A DNA stretch of 30,207 bases, from the IMG/VR virus record IMGVR_UViG_3300009504_000024, positions 1 through 30,207 of that record; one strand, given 5' to 3'. A model generated the notes under the pieces. The model did no database searches, was not told the DNA's origin, and saw only the letters and a program-made list of their open reading frames with translations. Of this stretch, positions 1-7,027 are shown piece by piece (the stretch's first letter is position 1; every line of letters starts with the position of its first letter). The stretch is from a virus. A program made the position numbers and the translations under genes.

Positions 1-3
1 GCT

Positions 4-501
4 CTAGAAGGGGATGTCTTCTGTGCTAGCGTCGTTCGCTTCCACCTGCGCGGCCAGCTCCGGGTAGTCGTCCAGGCGCCAGACGCGGTCTATCTTGTCG
101 GTGGGCTTGCCGCCGTACTCGTCCGCTATCACTTCGAGCACGACCAGCTTCCCGATGACCTCCTGCCGGGACCAGCGCACCTGCTGGTCGTATGCGTTAA
201 TGCCCAGCCCGGACAGTGTCTCGGCGACCTTCCACCGGGAATCCACGGTCCTGGCTACCCACATCCTGCGGGTCTGCCCGCGCACGTCCGCAGGCGCGAG
301 AATCTCGAACTCGAACTCGTATCGCTTGCCCGTGCGCGCCTTGTTCCAATCGAGCGACACGTCCACTAGCCGCGCGGGGTACCGTCCCGGTGGCAGTACA
401 GAAAACGTCTGCCCCTCCGCTACCCCGGTCAGGTCGTCTTCCCACGCGCCGCCGTCGTCAGCGACGGGGACGCCCAGGTCCTCTGGCTTGATTTCAGTCA
501 C
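4..501 (-). CDS. DUF669-like phage single-stranded DNA-binding protein
   Basis: A 165-residue protein that probably coats single-stranded DNA during phage replication and recombination. Seen: a central beta-rich segment (about residues 28-145: PPGRYPARL, RYEFEFEIL, IGKLVVLEVIADEYGGK) typical of DUF669 proteins, and an acidic C-terminus ending EDIPF, nearly the DDIPF tip by which bacterial SSB recruits partner proteins. The start is GTG with GGAGG nine bases upstream, and it overlaps the stop of the upstream Sak4-like gene (GTGA). It is the last gene in the window of the operon led by the promoter at 2706-2735. Family knowledge: DUF669 genes often sit beside Sak4/AAA ATPases in phages. The EDIPF tail supports the SSB role independently of the family call. 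Not tested: DNA binding. Confidence 0.8.
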   Translation of the reverse strand: MTEIKPEDLGVPVADDGGAWEDDLTGVAEGQTFSVLPPGRYPARLVDVSLDWNKARTGKRYEFEFEILAPADVRGQTRRMWVARTVDSRWKVAETLSGLGINAYDQQVRWSRQEVIGKLVVLEVIADEYGGKPTDKIDRVWRLDDYPELAAQVEANDASTEDIPF

Positions 502-1355
502 TGCGGGTTGCCTCCTTTTTCTATCTTCTGCTTAGTCAGCTCGGCGGCTTGCTTTAGGCGCTTCGCGTGGGCCGCCCGCCACGCGTCCAGTATCTTCGGT
601 ATGGTCGGCTCGTCCATCACGGCCATGTCCCTTATGAGTCGGTCTTTGGCCAGGTAAGGTCCATATGGCTGCAGTAAGAGGCGCCGCCTGGTCTTGTCCA
701 CTGTCTTGGCTGGGTCCTCGGCGCTGGCCTCCTTGTATGACTGCACGAACATGTATCCGACGATGTCCACGTAGCCCATCACCGACTTGGACGCCGCCGG
801 GGTCAAAGCGGGCATCACTTGGCGCCTGCCCTCCTTGTCATCCTCCCGCGCCAAGCAGCTAAAGAACACGTGCAAAGGCAGGTCACGGAACCACCGCGCC
901 AGTCGCTGCATCTGCTTGGTGGAGCGCCCGTAGTCATCCTGCCATAGCTCGTCGTCTTCGCGCTTGGGTCCGTCGGCCTTTTCCTTCTTCTTGCCGTCCA
1001 GCCGGATTTGCTCCAGCCCGCGCACCTGCATCTCGGACAGGGAGTCCAGAGCCAGGCTCTTGTACTCGTGCTTTCCCTTGACCAGCCACCAATAGACGCT
1101 CTCTAACTCGGCGACTGTCTGTACGCGGATGTAGTCAATATCGGTCCGGTGGGAAATGGATGCCATGCCGCCCTCCATGTCCAGGAACAGAAGCGGCTTG
1201 GTCAGCGCGTGGTCATGCGCGGTAGCCAGCAGCGTGGTCTTGCCCACGCCCGGCTCGCTGTAGAATATGGCCTTCAGCGTGCTAGCCTCTGGCCCTATTT
1301 TGTGGATGGTCGGTGGCTTGCCCGTGTTGGGCGCGTGCATGCTCATTGTGCTCAT
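498..1355 (-). CDS. Sak4-like RecA-fold AAA ATPase, phage recombinase
   Basis: A 285-residue ATPase. Seen: Walker A SEPGVGKTT at about residues 33-41, a FLDMEGG strand at about 57-63, and a Walker B-like LALDSLSE at about 100-107. The C-terminal half is rich in Arg/Lys (KTRRRLLLQPYGPYLAKDR) and ends in a basic helix. This matches the AAA_24/Sak4 group, phage RecA-core proteins that pair or anneal single strands, usually with a phage SSB. Its neighbours fit: a DUF669 SSB-like gene directly downstream (GTGA overlap) and a RecB-like nuclease upstream. The start ATG overlaps the stop of the preceding gene (ATGA) and has GGGAGG nine bases upstream. A second in-frame ATG lies three codons later. 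It could also be called simply an AAA family ATPase. Confidence 0.82.
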   Translation of the reverse strand: MSTMSMHAPNTGKPPTIHKIGPEASTLKAIFYSEPGVGKTTLLATAHDHALTKPLLFLDMEGGMASISHRTDIDYIRVQTVAELESVYWWLVKGKHEYKSLALDSLSEMQVRGLEQIRLDGKKKEKADGPKREDDELWQDDYGRSTKQMQRLARWFRDLPLHVFFSCLAREDDKEGRRQVMPALTPAASKSVMGYVDIVGYMFVQSYKEASAEDPAKTVDKTRRRLLLQPYGPYLAKDRLIRDMAVMDEPTIPKILDAWRAAHAKRLKQAAELTKQKIEKGGNPQ

Positions 1356-1669
1356 TGTGTGATGTCCTCCCTTGTTACCGTCCTGTCATAGTAGGTCCGC
1401 TCCTTGGCGTTGAAGATAAGGAGCTTAATCGACTCGAACCGGGTCAGCAGGTGCGCCACTGCCACCACGTTCGCCACGATGTTGCCTGCCAAAAGCAGAT
1501 AGTCGGTGGCTTGGAAGTCGCGCAGCTCCTCGGCTACCCGGAGTCCCAGAGCCGGGATGTCGAATGGGTTGGCGGTGCCTGGGATGGCCACCCGCACAAA
1601 GCCATATCCCTGCGCCGCCGTTAGGTCGTGCCGGGAGGCGTTGGCTACCCAGACGGTGTTTTCCCTCAC
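1352..1669 (-). CDS. Hypothetical protein in recombination operon
   Basis: A 105-residue protein that I do not recognise. The GTG start follows the stop of the nuclease gene by one base and has AAAGGAGG nine bases upstream. Alternating hydrophobic stretches (TVWVANAS, YGFVRVAIPG, YLLLAGNIVANVVAV, IKLLIFNAKE) read like a small alpha/beta, Rossmann-like domain. There is no signal peptide, Cys cluster or catalytic motif that I can name. It sits between a Cas4-like nuclease and a Sak4-like ATPase, overlapping the latter by ATGA, so it is translationally coupled to the recombination genes and may be an accessory factor. That role is inferred from position only. Confidence 0.75.
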   Translation of the reverse strand: MRENTVWVANASRHDLTAAQGYGFVRVAIPGTANPFDIPALGLRVAEELRDFQATDYLLLAGNIVANVVAVAHLLTRFESIKLLIFNAKERTYYDRTVTREDITQ

Positions 1670-1670
1670 G

Positions 1671-2660
1671 TTAGTGTCCTCCTTTCTGGTCCGTGGTGTT
1701 GGTAAATCGCTCTCTCCAGAGGAAGTCCACGTCGCCGCCCTTTAGGGACTCGATGCATGGCTCCCTATACGAACACCGGGGACACAAAAACCCGAAAGTG
1801 CGGTATATTCGCGTCTTTGGCCCCAGTAGGTCGTAAACAGCAGGCCAGATGCTCTCGGCCATGGTGCGCTTTATCTCGTTGGGTGGGCGGTAAAGAGGGA
1901 CGGCGCGCTTCATCGGCGGCGCCTGCTCTTCGTAATAGACCCTCATGTCGTCGTAGTCGGCTGGGTCCAGCCCGGCTTCCTGTAGGGCCGCTAGGTAAGT
2001 CGGCCAGTCGCAGATTATTTTGTTGCGCGCCATGGTGCCGCTCTTGGTCAGTTGCGGCTTGCGCGGTAGGACCGCGCGCACCTGGTTTACCACGGCGCCC
2101 ACAACCGGGAAGCCCAGTCGGTTCGCTGCGTACTGATAGATGGGGAGCTGCTCGGTGTACATCCATCGGTCGGGGTCGCTGAGGGATTCCTCGAATTTCC
2201 ATTCGTGCAGCCAGGCGCTGCCGTCGGCGGCGTCGGTCATCAGCCCGTCCCAAACACCGACCAGGACGGCGCTTCTCAAGCCCGGCACCGGAACCTCCCA
2301 CTTGTACTCAATCAGCGGGCGCCCTTCGGCGTCGGTCATCGGGCGCCAGTTTCCCATGGCGGGCGGCGCCACCGATTCGACCAGGACCAGCGCGTCACGC
2401 GCTAGCTCGGCGTAATCCACAAAGTCGGCGTCTTCGAATGCCTCTTGTGGCTGTTGGCTAAGCCAGTCGGATATGGCCGCTGCCGGGTCTTCGCCCTTGA
2501 GCATGGCGTCCACGCCACAATGGGCGGCGGCCCCTAAAGACGGCGCGCGTGGTGCGCGAATGGGGCGGTACCCCCACACGTACTTGGCTCGGTACATCCA
2601 GCGACACTGCAGAAAGTCCCTTATCTTGGAGTAGCTCACTCGCTGCTGGGTTGGTGCCAT
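1671..2660 (-). CDS. Cas4/RecB-like PD-(D/E)XK nuclease with Fe-S cysteines
   Basis: A 329-residue nuclease of the PDDEXK_1/RecB-like group. Seen: conserved H47 in GAAAHCG, D138 in LVGVWDGL, the E-x-K pair in HEWKF (E153, K155) and a QLPIYQYA helix (Q171, Y175). Cys19 near the N-terminus together with Cys293, Cys296 and Cys302 (C-x2-C-x5-C) reproduces the layout of the 4Fe-4S cluster of Cas4 and AddB nucleases. The start chosen is the ATG at 2660 with AGAGGAGA nine bases upstream. The longer in-frame reading runs back through the promoter -10 and is not real. It is the first gene of the operon that continues with a Sak4-like ATPase and SSB-like protein, so end resection for recombination is likely. 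No cas1 or cas2 is nearby. Confidence 0.85.
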   Translation of the reverse strand: MAPTQQRVSYSKIRDFLQCRWMYRAKYVWGYRPIRAPRAPSLGAAAHCGVDAMLKGEDPAAAISDWLSQQPQEAFEDADFVDYAELARDALVLVESVAPPAMGNWRPMTDAEGRPLIEYKWEVPVPGLRSAVLVGVWDGLMTDAADGSAWLHEWKFEESLSDPDRWMYTEQLPIYQYAANRLGFPVVGAVVNQVRAVLPRKPQLTKSGTMARNKIICDWPTYLAALQEAGLDPADYDDMRVYYEEQAPPMKRAVPLYRPPNEIKRTMAESIWPAVYDLLGPKTRIYRTFGFLCPRCSYREPCIESLKGGDVDFLWRERFTNTTDQKGGH

Positions 2661-2705
2661 GCTGCTATCTCCTCTCGCAGCGCCCGTGGCGGGCGCCGCA
2701 CCCCC

Positions 2706-2735
2706 AGTATACCACGCCGGGGGAACCCGTGTCAA
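2706..2735 (-). promoter_or_regulatory. Sigma-A type promoter for recombination operon
   Basis: Minus-strand TTGACA (2735-2730), an 18-base spacer and TATACT (2711-2706) preceded by TGG, giving an extended -10. The ATG of the nuclease gene is about 46 bases downstream of the -10. One of five promoters in the window with the same consensus and spacing. Confidence 0.8.
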
Positions 2736-2743
2736 TAGAGAAT

Positions 2744-2765
2744 GGGGCGAGCACGCGCCCGCCCC
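2744..2765 (-). terminator. Possible weak terminator hairpin
   Basis: The RNA would form GGGGCG / CGCCCC (six pairs), a one-base mismatch, two more G-C pairs and a four-base loop. It sits between the stop at 2775 and the -35 of the next promoter at 2735, where a terminator is expected. The bases after the stem (ATTCTCTATT) are AT-rich but not a clean U run, so termination may be weak. Confidence 0.4.
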
Positions 2766-2774
2766 GCTCGGTGA

Positions 2775-3317
2775 CTAATGGCCCGACGTCCATCCGGCCT
2801 TCTTACGACAGACGGGTCCCATCCCGGACTCGTGCGGCATGATATGGGCGCCGCACCGCGAGCAGGTGGTCAGCCGCTCCAGGGTCCCGCGCGGGATGTT
2901 GTCCTCAGACAGCAGCCCCTCTTCGACCTTCGCCAGTAGAACGTATAGCTTCCGGTCATGTCCTGGCAGGAAGCGCGACTTCCTGCGGCCTACCTGCTGC
3001 CCGCACCCGCACAAGCACATCGGGAGTGGCGCGTTTTCGCGCGCTTCGCGTTGGGCGGCGCGTGCGGCGGCCTGCTCGACTTTGGCCCTCTCCTTGGCCT
3101 CGCGCGCGGCCTCCTTCGCGGCGGCCCGTGCCTGCGCGCGTGCTTCCTTCTCGGCGGCTTTGGCCGCTTCTTTGGCTTCCCTCTCGGCGGCCTTGATAGC
3201 CGCGCTCGTCAATGCGACGTCCTGCTCATTCTCGGTCTGCTCAACGGTCTGCTCGACTTCGACTTCGACGGCCTGCTCGGTGGTCTGCTCGGTGGTCTGC
3301 TTCTTCTTCCTTGCCAT
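2775..3317 (-). CDS. Ala/Glu/Lys coiled coil plus zinc-finger protein
   Basis: A 180-residue protein in two parts. Residues 1-95 are a highly charged Ala/Glu/Lys/Arg stretch (repeats such as AAEREAKEAAKAAEKEA) that should form a long single helix or coiled coil. Residues about 98-180 carry CLCGCGQQVGRRKSRFLPGHD followed by CSRCGAHIMPHESGMGPVC, two Cys-rich motifs. The first motif is shared with the N-terminus of the amidoligase three genes upstream (CECGCGG ... FLPGHDAKL). The second resembles the GIGPxC ending of the Cys-rich protein at 25258-25764. The ATG has AGGAGG ten bases upstream. It is the last gene of the amidoligase operon. A binding or adaptor role is an inference. Low-complexity sequence limits homology calls. 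Confidence 0.8.
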   Translation of the reverse strand: MARKKKQTTEQTTEQAVEVEVEQTVEQTENEQDVALTSAAIKAAEREAKEAAKAAEKEARAQARAAAKEAAREAKERAKVEQAAARAAQREARENAPLPMCLCGCGQQVGRRKSRFLPGHDRKLYVLLAKVEEGLLSEDNIPRGTLERLTTCSRCGAHIMPHESGMGPVCRKKAGWTSGH

Positions 3318-3354
3318 GGTGTTGGTGCCTCCTCTTAGTCTATTTTGGTGGTGC

Positions 3355-3810
3355 TTAGAAAGCGGCTGGGAACGCCACTTCGCGGAGTGCGCCCGCCAGC
3401 TCCGTCAGCTCGTGCGCTAGGTCGGGAGAGCGAATCTCCAGCTCCTCGGCTATGCTCTCCAGGATGTTGGCCGCCGTAGCCGCCCGCATCCAGCGCGGCG
3501 CGCCCTTCTGCCCGTAAGGAGCTATGTCAGCATAAGTGATGGTCCGCTGACCGTATTCCTCGTCCAGGTCGAAGATGGCGTCTTGGACCGAAATCAGAGC
3601 GGACTCGATTTCCTCCATCTGGCCAACGACCTCGGACACCTCCTCGTATTTGGGAGTGTACTCTAGCCCGTCGCGACCCTCCATGTTTTCCTGCCATGTC
3701 TGCATTTCCTCTAGCAGCAGACTGGCCTCCGCGACCGCCAACCCAAACACGTCCTCGATGGCCCCCACCTGCGGTAAGGACCTGTGCGTCTTTCGCCTTT
3801 TCCTGGTCAT
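3355..3810 (-). CDS. Hypothetical acidic helical protein
   Basis: A 151-residue protein of unknown function. The start is the ATG at 3810, which overlaps the stop of the upstream gene as ATGA; a much longer in-frame reading upstream is the shadow of the amidoligase gene. After a basic N-terminus (MTRKRRKTHRS) the protein is mostly acidic helix (LLLEEMQTWQENME, EVVGQMEEIESAL, AHELTELAGALREV). No catalytic motif, Cys cluster or membrane segment is evident. It may be a structural or regulatory partner of its operon neighbours, but nothing in the sequence states this. Confidence 0.72.
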   Translation of the reverse strand: MTRKRRKTHRSLPQVGAIEDVFGLAVAEASLLLEEMQTWQENMEGRDGLEYTPKYEEVSEVVGQMEEIESALISVQDAIFDLDEEYGQRTITYADIAPYGQKGAPRWMRAATAANILESIAEELEIRSPDLAHELTELAGALREVAFPAAF

Positions 3811-4055
3811 GTTGTCTGCTCCTCTCCGTCTAGTATGTCCACCATGCCCGCATCGGCCAAGTGCGCGAAGAAAGCACGAGCCGAGCAGACGGTGGGTATC
3901 CTGGCTCCGGACCACCTGCGCGCCCGGATTGCCATTTGGCGCCGCAGCCCCCACCCGGTGGTGGGAGTCATCTGCACGCGCTGTAGGTTCTTTAGCAGCT
4001 CGGTCCAGGTCGGTGCGGTGTCGGTTTCTTTGTTTGGCCAGCGGATGGTCGGCAT
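3807..4055 (-). CDS. Small hypothetical protein downstream of amidoligase
   Basis: An 82-residue protein, basic in the middle (GLRRQMAIRARRWSGARI), that I do not recognise. The ATG is preceded by GGGAGGAGGAAAACAA, a very strong ribosome binding site. Its stop overlaps the next start (ATGA). It lies 27 bases after the amidoligase stop, so it belongs to the same transcript. A possible substrate or accessory of the amidoligase is only a guess from position. The C-terminus (DILDGEEQTT) is acidic and unstructured-looking, which would suit a modifiable tail but proves nothing. Confidence 0.65.
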   Translation of the reverse strand: MPTIRWPNKETDTAPTWTELLKNLQRVQMTPTTGWGLRRQMAIRARRWSGARIPTVCSARAFFAHLADAGMVDILDGEEQTT

Positions 4056-4082
4056 TTGTTTTCCTCCTCCCGCGATGGCGGC

Positions 4083-5024
4083 TTAGGCCGCCACCGCGAA
4101 TCTCGCGGCCCGCCGGAGCCAGTAGGCCCGGTCTTCCGCGGCGATGGTTATCTGAGCCAGCACGTCGGCGATGGTCCCCGCGTTGATGCGGGTCTGCGCC
4201 TTGGCCGCGTCCATCATGGCCTGTCCGAACCGGACCCACGCGCTGATTTTCGCATATTCGACGCTTCCACTGTGCTGCCGAAGCTCGACGGTCCCGTACT
4301 TCGGGTAGCTGCAGAGATTCACGGTCTTGTATCTGGTCGCCACGCGCGCCATGGCCTGGATGGTGGTGCAGTGATTCAGCTCCTCCACCTGGAATCCGGC
4401 CCACGGAGCTGCGTAGCTGCTGTTGTGGCGGCTCGCCGGAAGGATGCTGTTGATGGCCATTTGCGCTTCCGTGTAGTTGGCGACCATGGCCCGGACCGCG
4501 GCCACGTTCATGTCCCTGGCCTCGTGGTGGACGTGAAGTCCGCAGCTCCTGTTGATTTTCGCATTGACCGTGGCCAGCGCCGCGCATGCCTTCCGAAGCT
4601 GCTCGAATCCGTCGGCGCCTGCCATCGGCGGGCTGACCAGCTCCAGCCCCATGTCGCCGCGCGCCGCCCGGAGGCTCCCGTCCGTGACGAGCTTCCAGGT
4701 GCTCCGCACTTCGTGTGTGTACCCCGCGAAGCTGCAGGTCAGGCCCTGCGCGGCCAGCGCCTCGACGACGCCCGCGACTCCGATGTTCTGGCTGACCATG
4801 AACTCGATTTCCACACCAAATCGCCGGGCGCCATTCGCCGCGACCGTCCGGACCCAACCCCGCCGCTCTAGCTCGGCCTGCGCCGTGGTGTCACCCGCGC
4901 GCGCCCGTTGGAGAAGGATGCTCTTGAGCTTCGCGTCGTGGCCTGGCAGGAACTTGCCGCCTCTCGTCCAACCACCGCAACCGCACTCGCACTGCCTGCT
5001 CCTCTGGTATCTGGTCCGTGGCAT
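4083..5024 (-). CDS. Phage amidoligase (ATP-dependent, GCS/glutamine synthetase fold)
   Basis: A 313-residue enzyme of the amidoligase family, which uses ATP to join an amine to a carboxylate, usually forming a peptide or side-chain amide. Seen: FGVEIEF (69-75), KLVTDGSL (111-118), GLELVSPP (126-133), CGLHVH (161-166), RYKTVNLCSY (231-240) and TVELRQHSGS (245-254), the family's ordered motifs. Residues 10-35 form an added Cys finger, CECGCGG ... FLPGHDAKL, probably zinc binding. The start is the ATG at 5024 with CAGGAGG nine bases upstream; the longer frame runs through the promoter. It leads the operon from the promoter at 5061-5090 with three unknown genes. Family knowledge links such enzymes to peptide tagging or small-molecule synthesis. 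The substrate here is unknown. Confidence 0.88.
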   Translation of the reverse strand: MPRTRYQRSRQCECGCGGWTRGGKFLPGHDAKLKSILLQRARAGDTTAQAELERRGWVRTVAANGARRFGVEIEFMVSQNIGVAGVVEALAAQGLTCSFAGYTHEVRSTWKLVTDGSLRAARGDMGLELVSPPMAGADGFEQLRKACAALATVNAKINRSCGLHVHHEARDMNVAAVRAMVANYTEAQMAINSILPASRHNSSYAAPWAGFQVEELNHCTTIQAMARVATRYKTVNLCSYPKYGTVELRQHSGSVEYAKISAWVRFGQAMMDAAKAQTRINAGTIADVLAQITIAAEDRAYWLRRAARFAVAA

Positions 5025-5060
5025 TTGGCCCGCCTCCTGTCTGGTGTTCTTCCTACTTCT

Positions 5061-5090
5061 ATTATACCATGGCGCGCCGCATCGTGTCAA
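5061..5090 (-). promoter_or_regulatory. Sigma-A type promoter for amidoligase operon, A/T-rich upstream
   Basis: Minus-strand TTGACA (5090-5085), an 18-base spacer ending GGCGCGCCATGG, and TATAAT (5066-5061) with TGG before it. Upstream lie an ATATA tract, GTTGCAAC and a run of A residues, like an UP element. About 55 bases around it nearly match the promoter at 27610-27639. Confidence 0.9.
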
Positions 5091-5133
5091 TATATTTGTT
5101 GCAACGAGTTTGATTTTCTTTTTTTAATGCGTC

Positions 5134-6822
5134 CTATAAGCGACGCTTATGGCGCCAGCGCGCCATGAACCGGGTCAGCTCCTCGGCGATTTCGTTCGCT
5201 GCCCCCTGGTTGGCGCCACCGAACAACGCCGCGAAGACCGCCGCTTTGGTGGCCAGCAGGTCCTCCAGCCATTCGTCGATGCTGTCCTCAACCGATAGCT
5301 CGATGACCGTAACCGGGCGGGTTTGGCCGATGCGGTGAACACGGTCTGCTGCCTGGTTGTTGACGCCGGGGGTCCAATGACGGTCAATGAAAACCACGGT
5401 GGCCGCGGCTGTTAGCGTCACGCCATGGCCTGCCGCCTGGATGGTCCCCAGGAAGACCCTCGTGTCCTGGTCTTGCTGAAATCGCTCAATCAGAACCGGG
5501 CGCTCGTCCTGGTCCACGTCCCCGTCAATGCGAACATGCCCGATGCCGCGCTCGTTCAGCACCTCGGCCATGGCGTCCAGCGTCTTTTTGTACTGGCTAA
5601 AGACGACCACCTTATCGTCCGTGCTGTCCAGCAGCTCCGCGATGGCCTCTATCTTCGGCCCCGCGTCGGCCTCCGGGTCCAGCAGCCGCGGCGAAGCAGC
5701 TATCTGGCGCAGGTAGCCTAGCTGGGTCAGCACGATATTGGCCGTGACAGGCCCCGCCGCCGTGGTGACTTCCCAGTCATTGGCCATCTGGCGGTGCATG
5801 GCGGCCTGGACGTCGCTCATTTCCAAAACCCGCCGGACGGTCATCTTGGACGGCATGTCAGGCAGGACCTCGGTCTTGGTGCGCCGCAGGAAGTGCGGCT
5901 TGAGCAGCTCGCGAAACGCCGCCTCGTCCTTCAGCCCGCCCACCACGGTGCCGTATCCGTTGCGGTGGGTTTCGAAGTGCGCAAAGACGAAGTCCCAGTA
6001 TCGGGCGAATCGGGTCGGGTTGATGGCATGTAGCTGGGTCCATATCTCCTGCGCGCGGTTCAAGATGGGAGTGCCTGTCAGAAGGAAAAGGCGCTCGGTC
6101 TTAGCGGCCACGGCCAGAACGACCCGGCTCTGTTGCGCCTTTTGGTTTTTGATTAAGTGCGCCTCGTCCACGATGACTGCGCCCCAGTCACGTGCCATCA
6201 GCTCGGCCTCGTGGCCCCTGGCGCTTTCGTAGTTGATAATGAGGATGTCGGGCTTGCGCTCCATCGCGGCCAGGCGCTGCTTCTTGGTTCTGCTCCCCCT
6301 AATGCCTAGGACCTCGACGGTGGGCGCGTCACCCAACCACGCGCGGATTTCCTTTCGCCATGGGTCGATTTTGCACGTGGACTGGCAAACCACCAGCAGG
6401 GGAAAGGCGCCCTCTTCATGCACCGCGGTTAGCGCCTGCAGGGTCTTGCCAAGTCCCATGTCGTCCGCTAGGATGGCCCGCTTGGCGATGGTCAGGTAGC
6501 TAACCCCCGCGCGCTGAAAAGGGAAGAGGCGGTCAGCCCACGGCGCCGTGATGGTGGCGTCCTCGGCCTCCCGCGCTCCTAGTTGCCGTTGGTGCTCGGC
6601 GGTGATGCTCTCAACGAGTCGCCGGGCTGCCGGGGTTGCGGCCAGTCGGCCAGGGAATCTGTCTTTGATTGCGGCTATGGCGTCGATGGTCGCCGGGATG
6701 GTCCACGCACGAAGCGCGGAGTTGAACGCGCGCCCCGATATGGTCTTGATGGTGGCGTTGTCCTCGAACGCGCACCGCACGATGATGCGGTCTTCGCCCG
6801 CCCGGTGGTCTATCACTGGCAT
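5134..6822 (-). CDS. SNF2-family DNA helicase/translocase
   Basis: A 562-residue superfamily 2 ATPase. Seen in order: the Q-like LFPFQRAGVSYL (99-110), motif I DDMGLGKT (120-127), motif II VDEAH, motif III LLTGTPILN, then the helicase C half with VVFSQYKKTL, IDGDVDQDER, AAGHGVTLTAA and motif VI QAADRVHRIGQTRPV. The IGQ ending is typical of SNF2 proteins. Residues about 20-60 (SGRAFNSALRAWTIP) resemble the HARP-like region of SMARCAL1-type annealing helicases; that part is tentative. The ATG has AAGGAGG about nine bases upstream and a short leader from the promoter at 6858-6887. It stands alone in its transcript region, followed by another promoter. Probably acts in phage DNA replication or fork repair. 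Confidence 0.92.
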   Translation of the reverse strand: MPVIDHRAGEDRIIVRCAFEDNATIKTISGRAFNSALRAWTIPATIDAIAAIKDRFPGRLAATPAARRLVESITAEHQRQLGAREAEDATITAPWADRLFPFQRAGVSYLTIAKRAILADDMGLGKTLQALTAVHEEGAFPLLVVCQSTCKIDPWRKEIRAWLGDAPTVEVLGIRGSRTKKQRLAAMERKPDILIINYESARGHEAELMARDWGAVIVDEAHLIKNQKAQQSRVVLAVAAKTERLFLLTGTPILNRAQEIWTQLHAINPTRFARYWDFVFAHFETHRNGYGTVVGGLKDEAAFRELLKPHFLRRTKTEVLPDMPSKMTVRRVLEMSDVQAAMHRQMANDWEVTTAAGPVTANIVLTQLGYLRQIAASPRLLDPEADAGPKIEAIAELLDSTDDKVVVFSQYKKTLDAMAEVLNERGIGHVRIDGDVDQDERPVLIERFQQDQDTRVFLGTIQAAGHGVTLTAAATVVFIDRHWTPGVNNQAADRVHRIGQTRPVTVIELSVEDSIDEWLEDLLATKAAVFAALFGGANQGAANEIAEELTRFMARWRHKRRL

Positions 6823-6857
6823 TGGCCCCGCCTCCTTTGGTGGTGTCCTTCGACTCC

Positions 6858-6887
6858 ATTATAACACGGCGAGAGAGGCGCTGTCAA
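6858..6887 (-). promoter_or_regulatory. Sigma-A type promoter for helicase gene
   Basis: Minus-strand TTGACA (6887-6882), an 18-base spacer and TATAAT (6863-6858) with TGT before it (extended -10). The leader to the helicase ATG is about 30 bases. It lies in the 205-base gap between the holin and helicase genes. Confidence 0.88.
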
Positions 6888-6891
6888 GTGC

Positions 6892-6933
6892 CTGCATGGT
6901 GTCTGCATGGTGGCTGCCTGGGTCTGCTTCTTT
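6892..6933. repeat. Three to four 11-base direct repeats upstream of the helicase -35
   Basis: On the plus strand the units are CTGCATGGTGT, CTGCATGGTGG and CTGCCTGGGT, then a weaker CTGCTTCTTT. They are spaced 10-11 bases, one helical turn, and begin five bases upstream of the -35. This placement suits a regulator binding one DNA face. The rest of the 205-base gap (6934-7027) is GC-rich with no gene or terminator I can support. Confidence 0.6.
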
Positions 6934-7027
6934 GGTTACACGAGAGGCGCCGGACGGCCCCGCCCCGGCCCTCAGCCCGTGCCGCCCCGCTCTGGCGGCC
7001 ACCATACAGACACCCGCCGGGCGCTGG

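Noticed and set aside
2661-2735. Upstream start for the nuclease gene at 2735
   Set aside because: The added codons pass through the promoter -10 and would precede the transcript start; the ATG at 2660 has a proper ribosome binding site.
3811-4857. Long in-frame upstream extension of the gene at 3355-3810 (500 codons in all)
   Set aside because: It runs antiphase through the amidoligase gene, is rich in Arg/Gly/His like a shadow frame, and the ATGA start at 3810 explains the real gene.
5136-5150. Seven-base inverted repeat over the helicase stop codon, considered as a terminator
   Set aside because: It has a one-base centre that cannot form a normal RNA loop and is followed by A residues rather than U on the transcribed strand.
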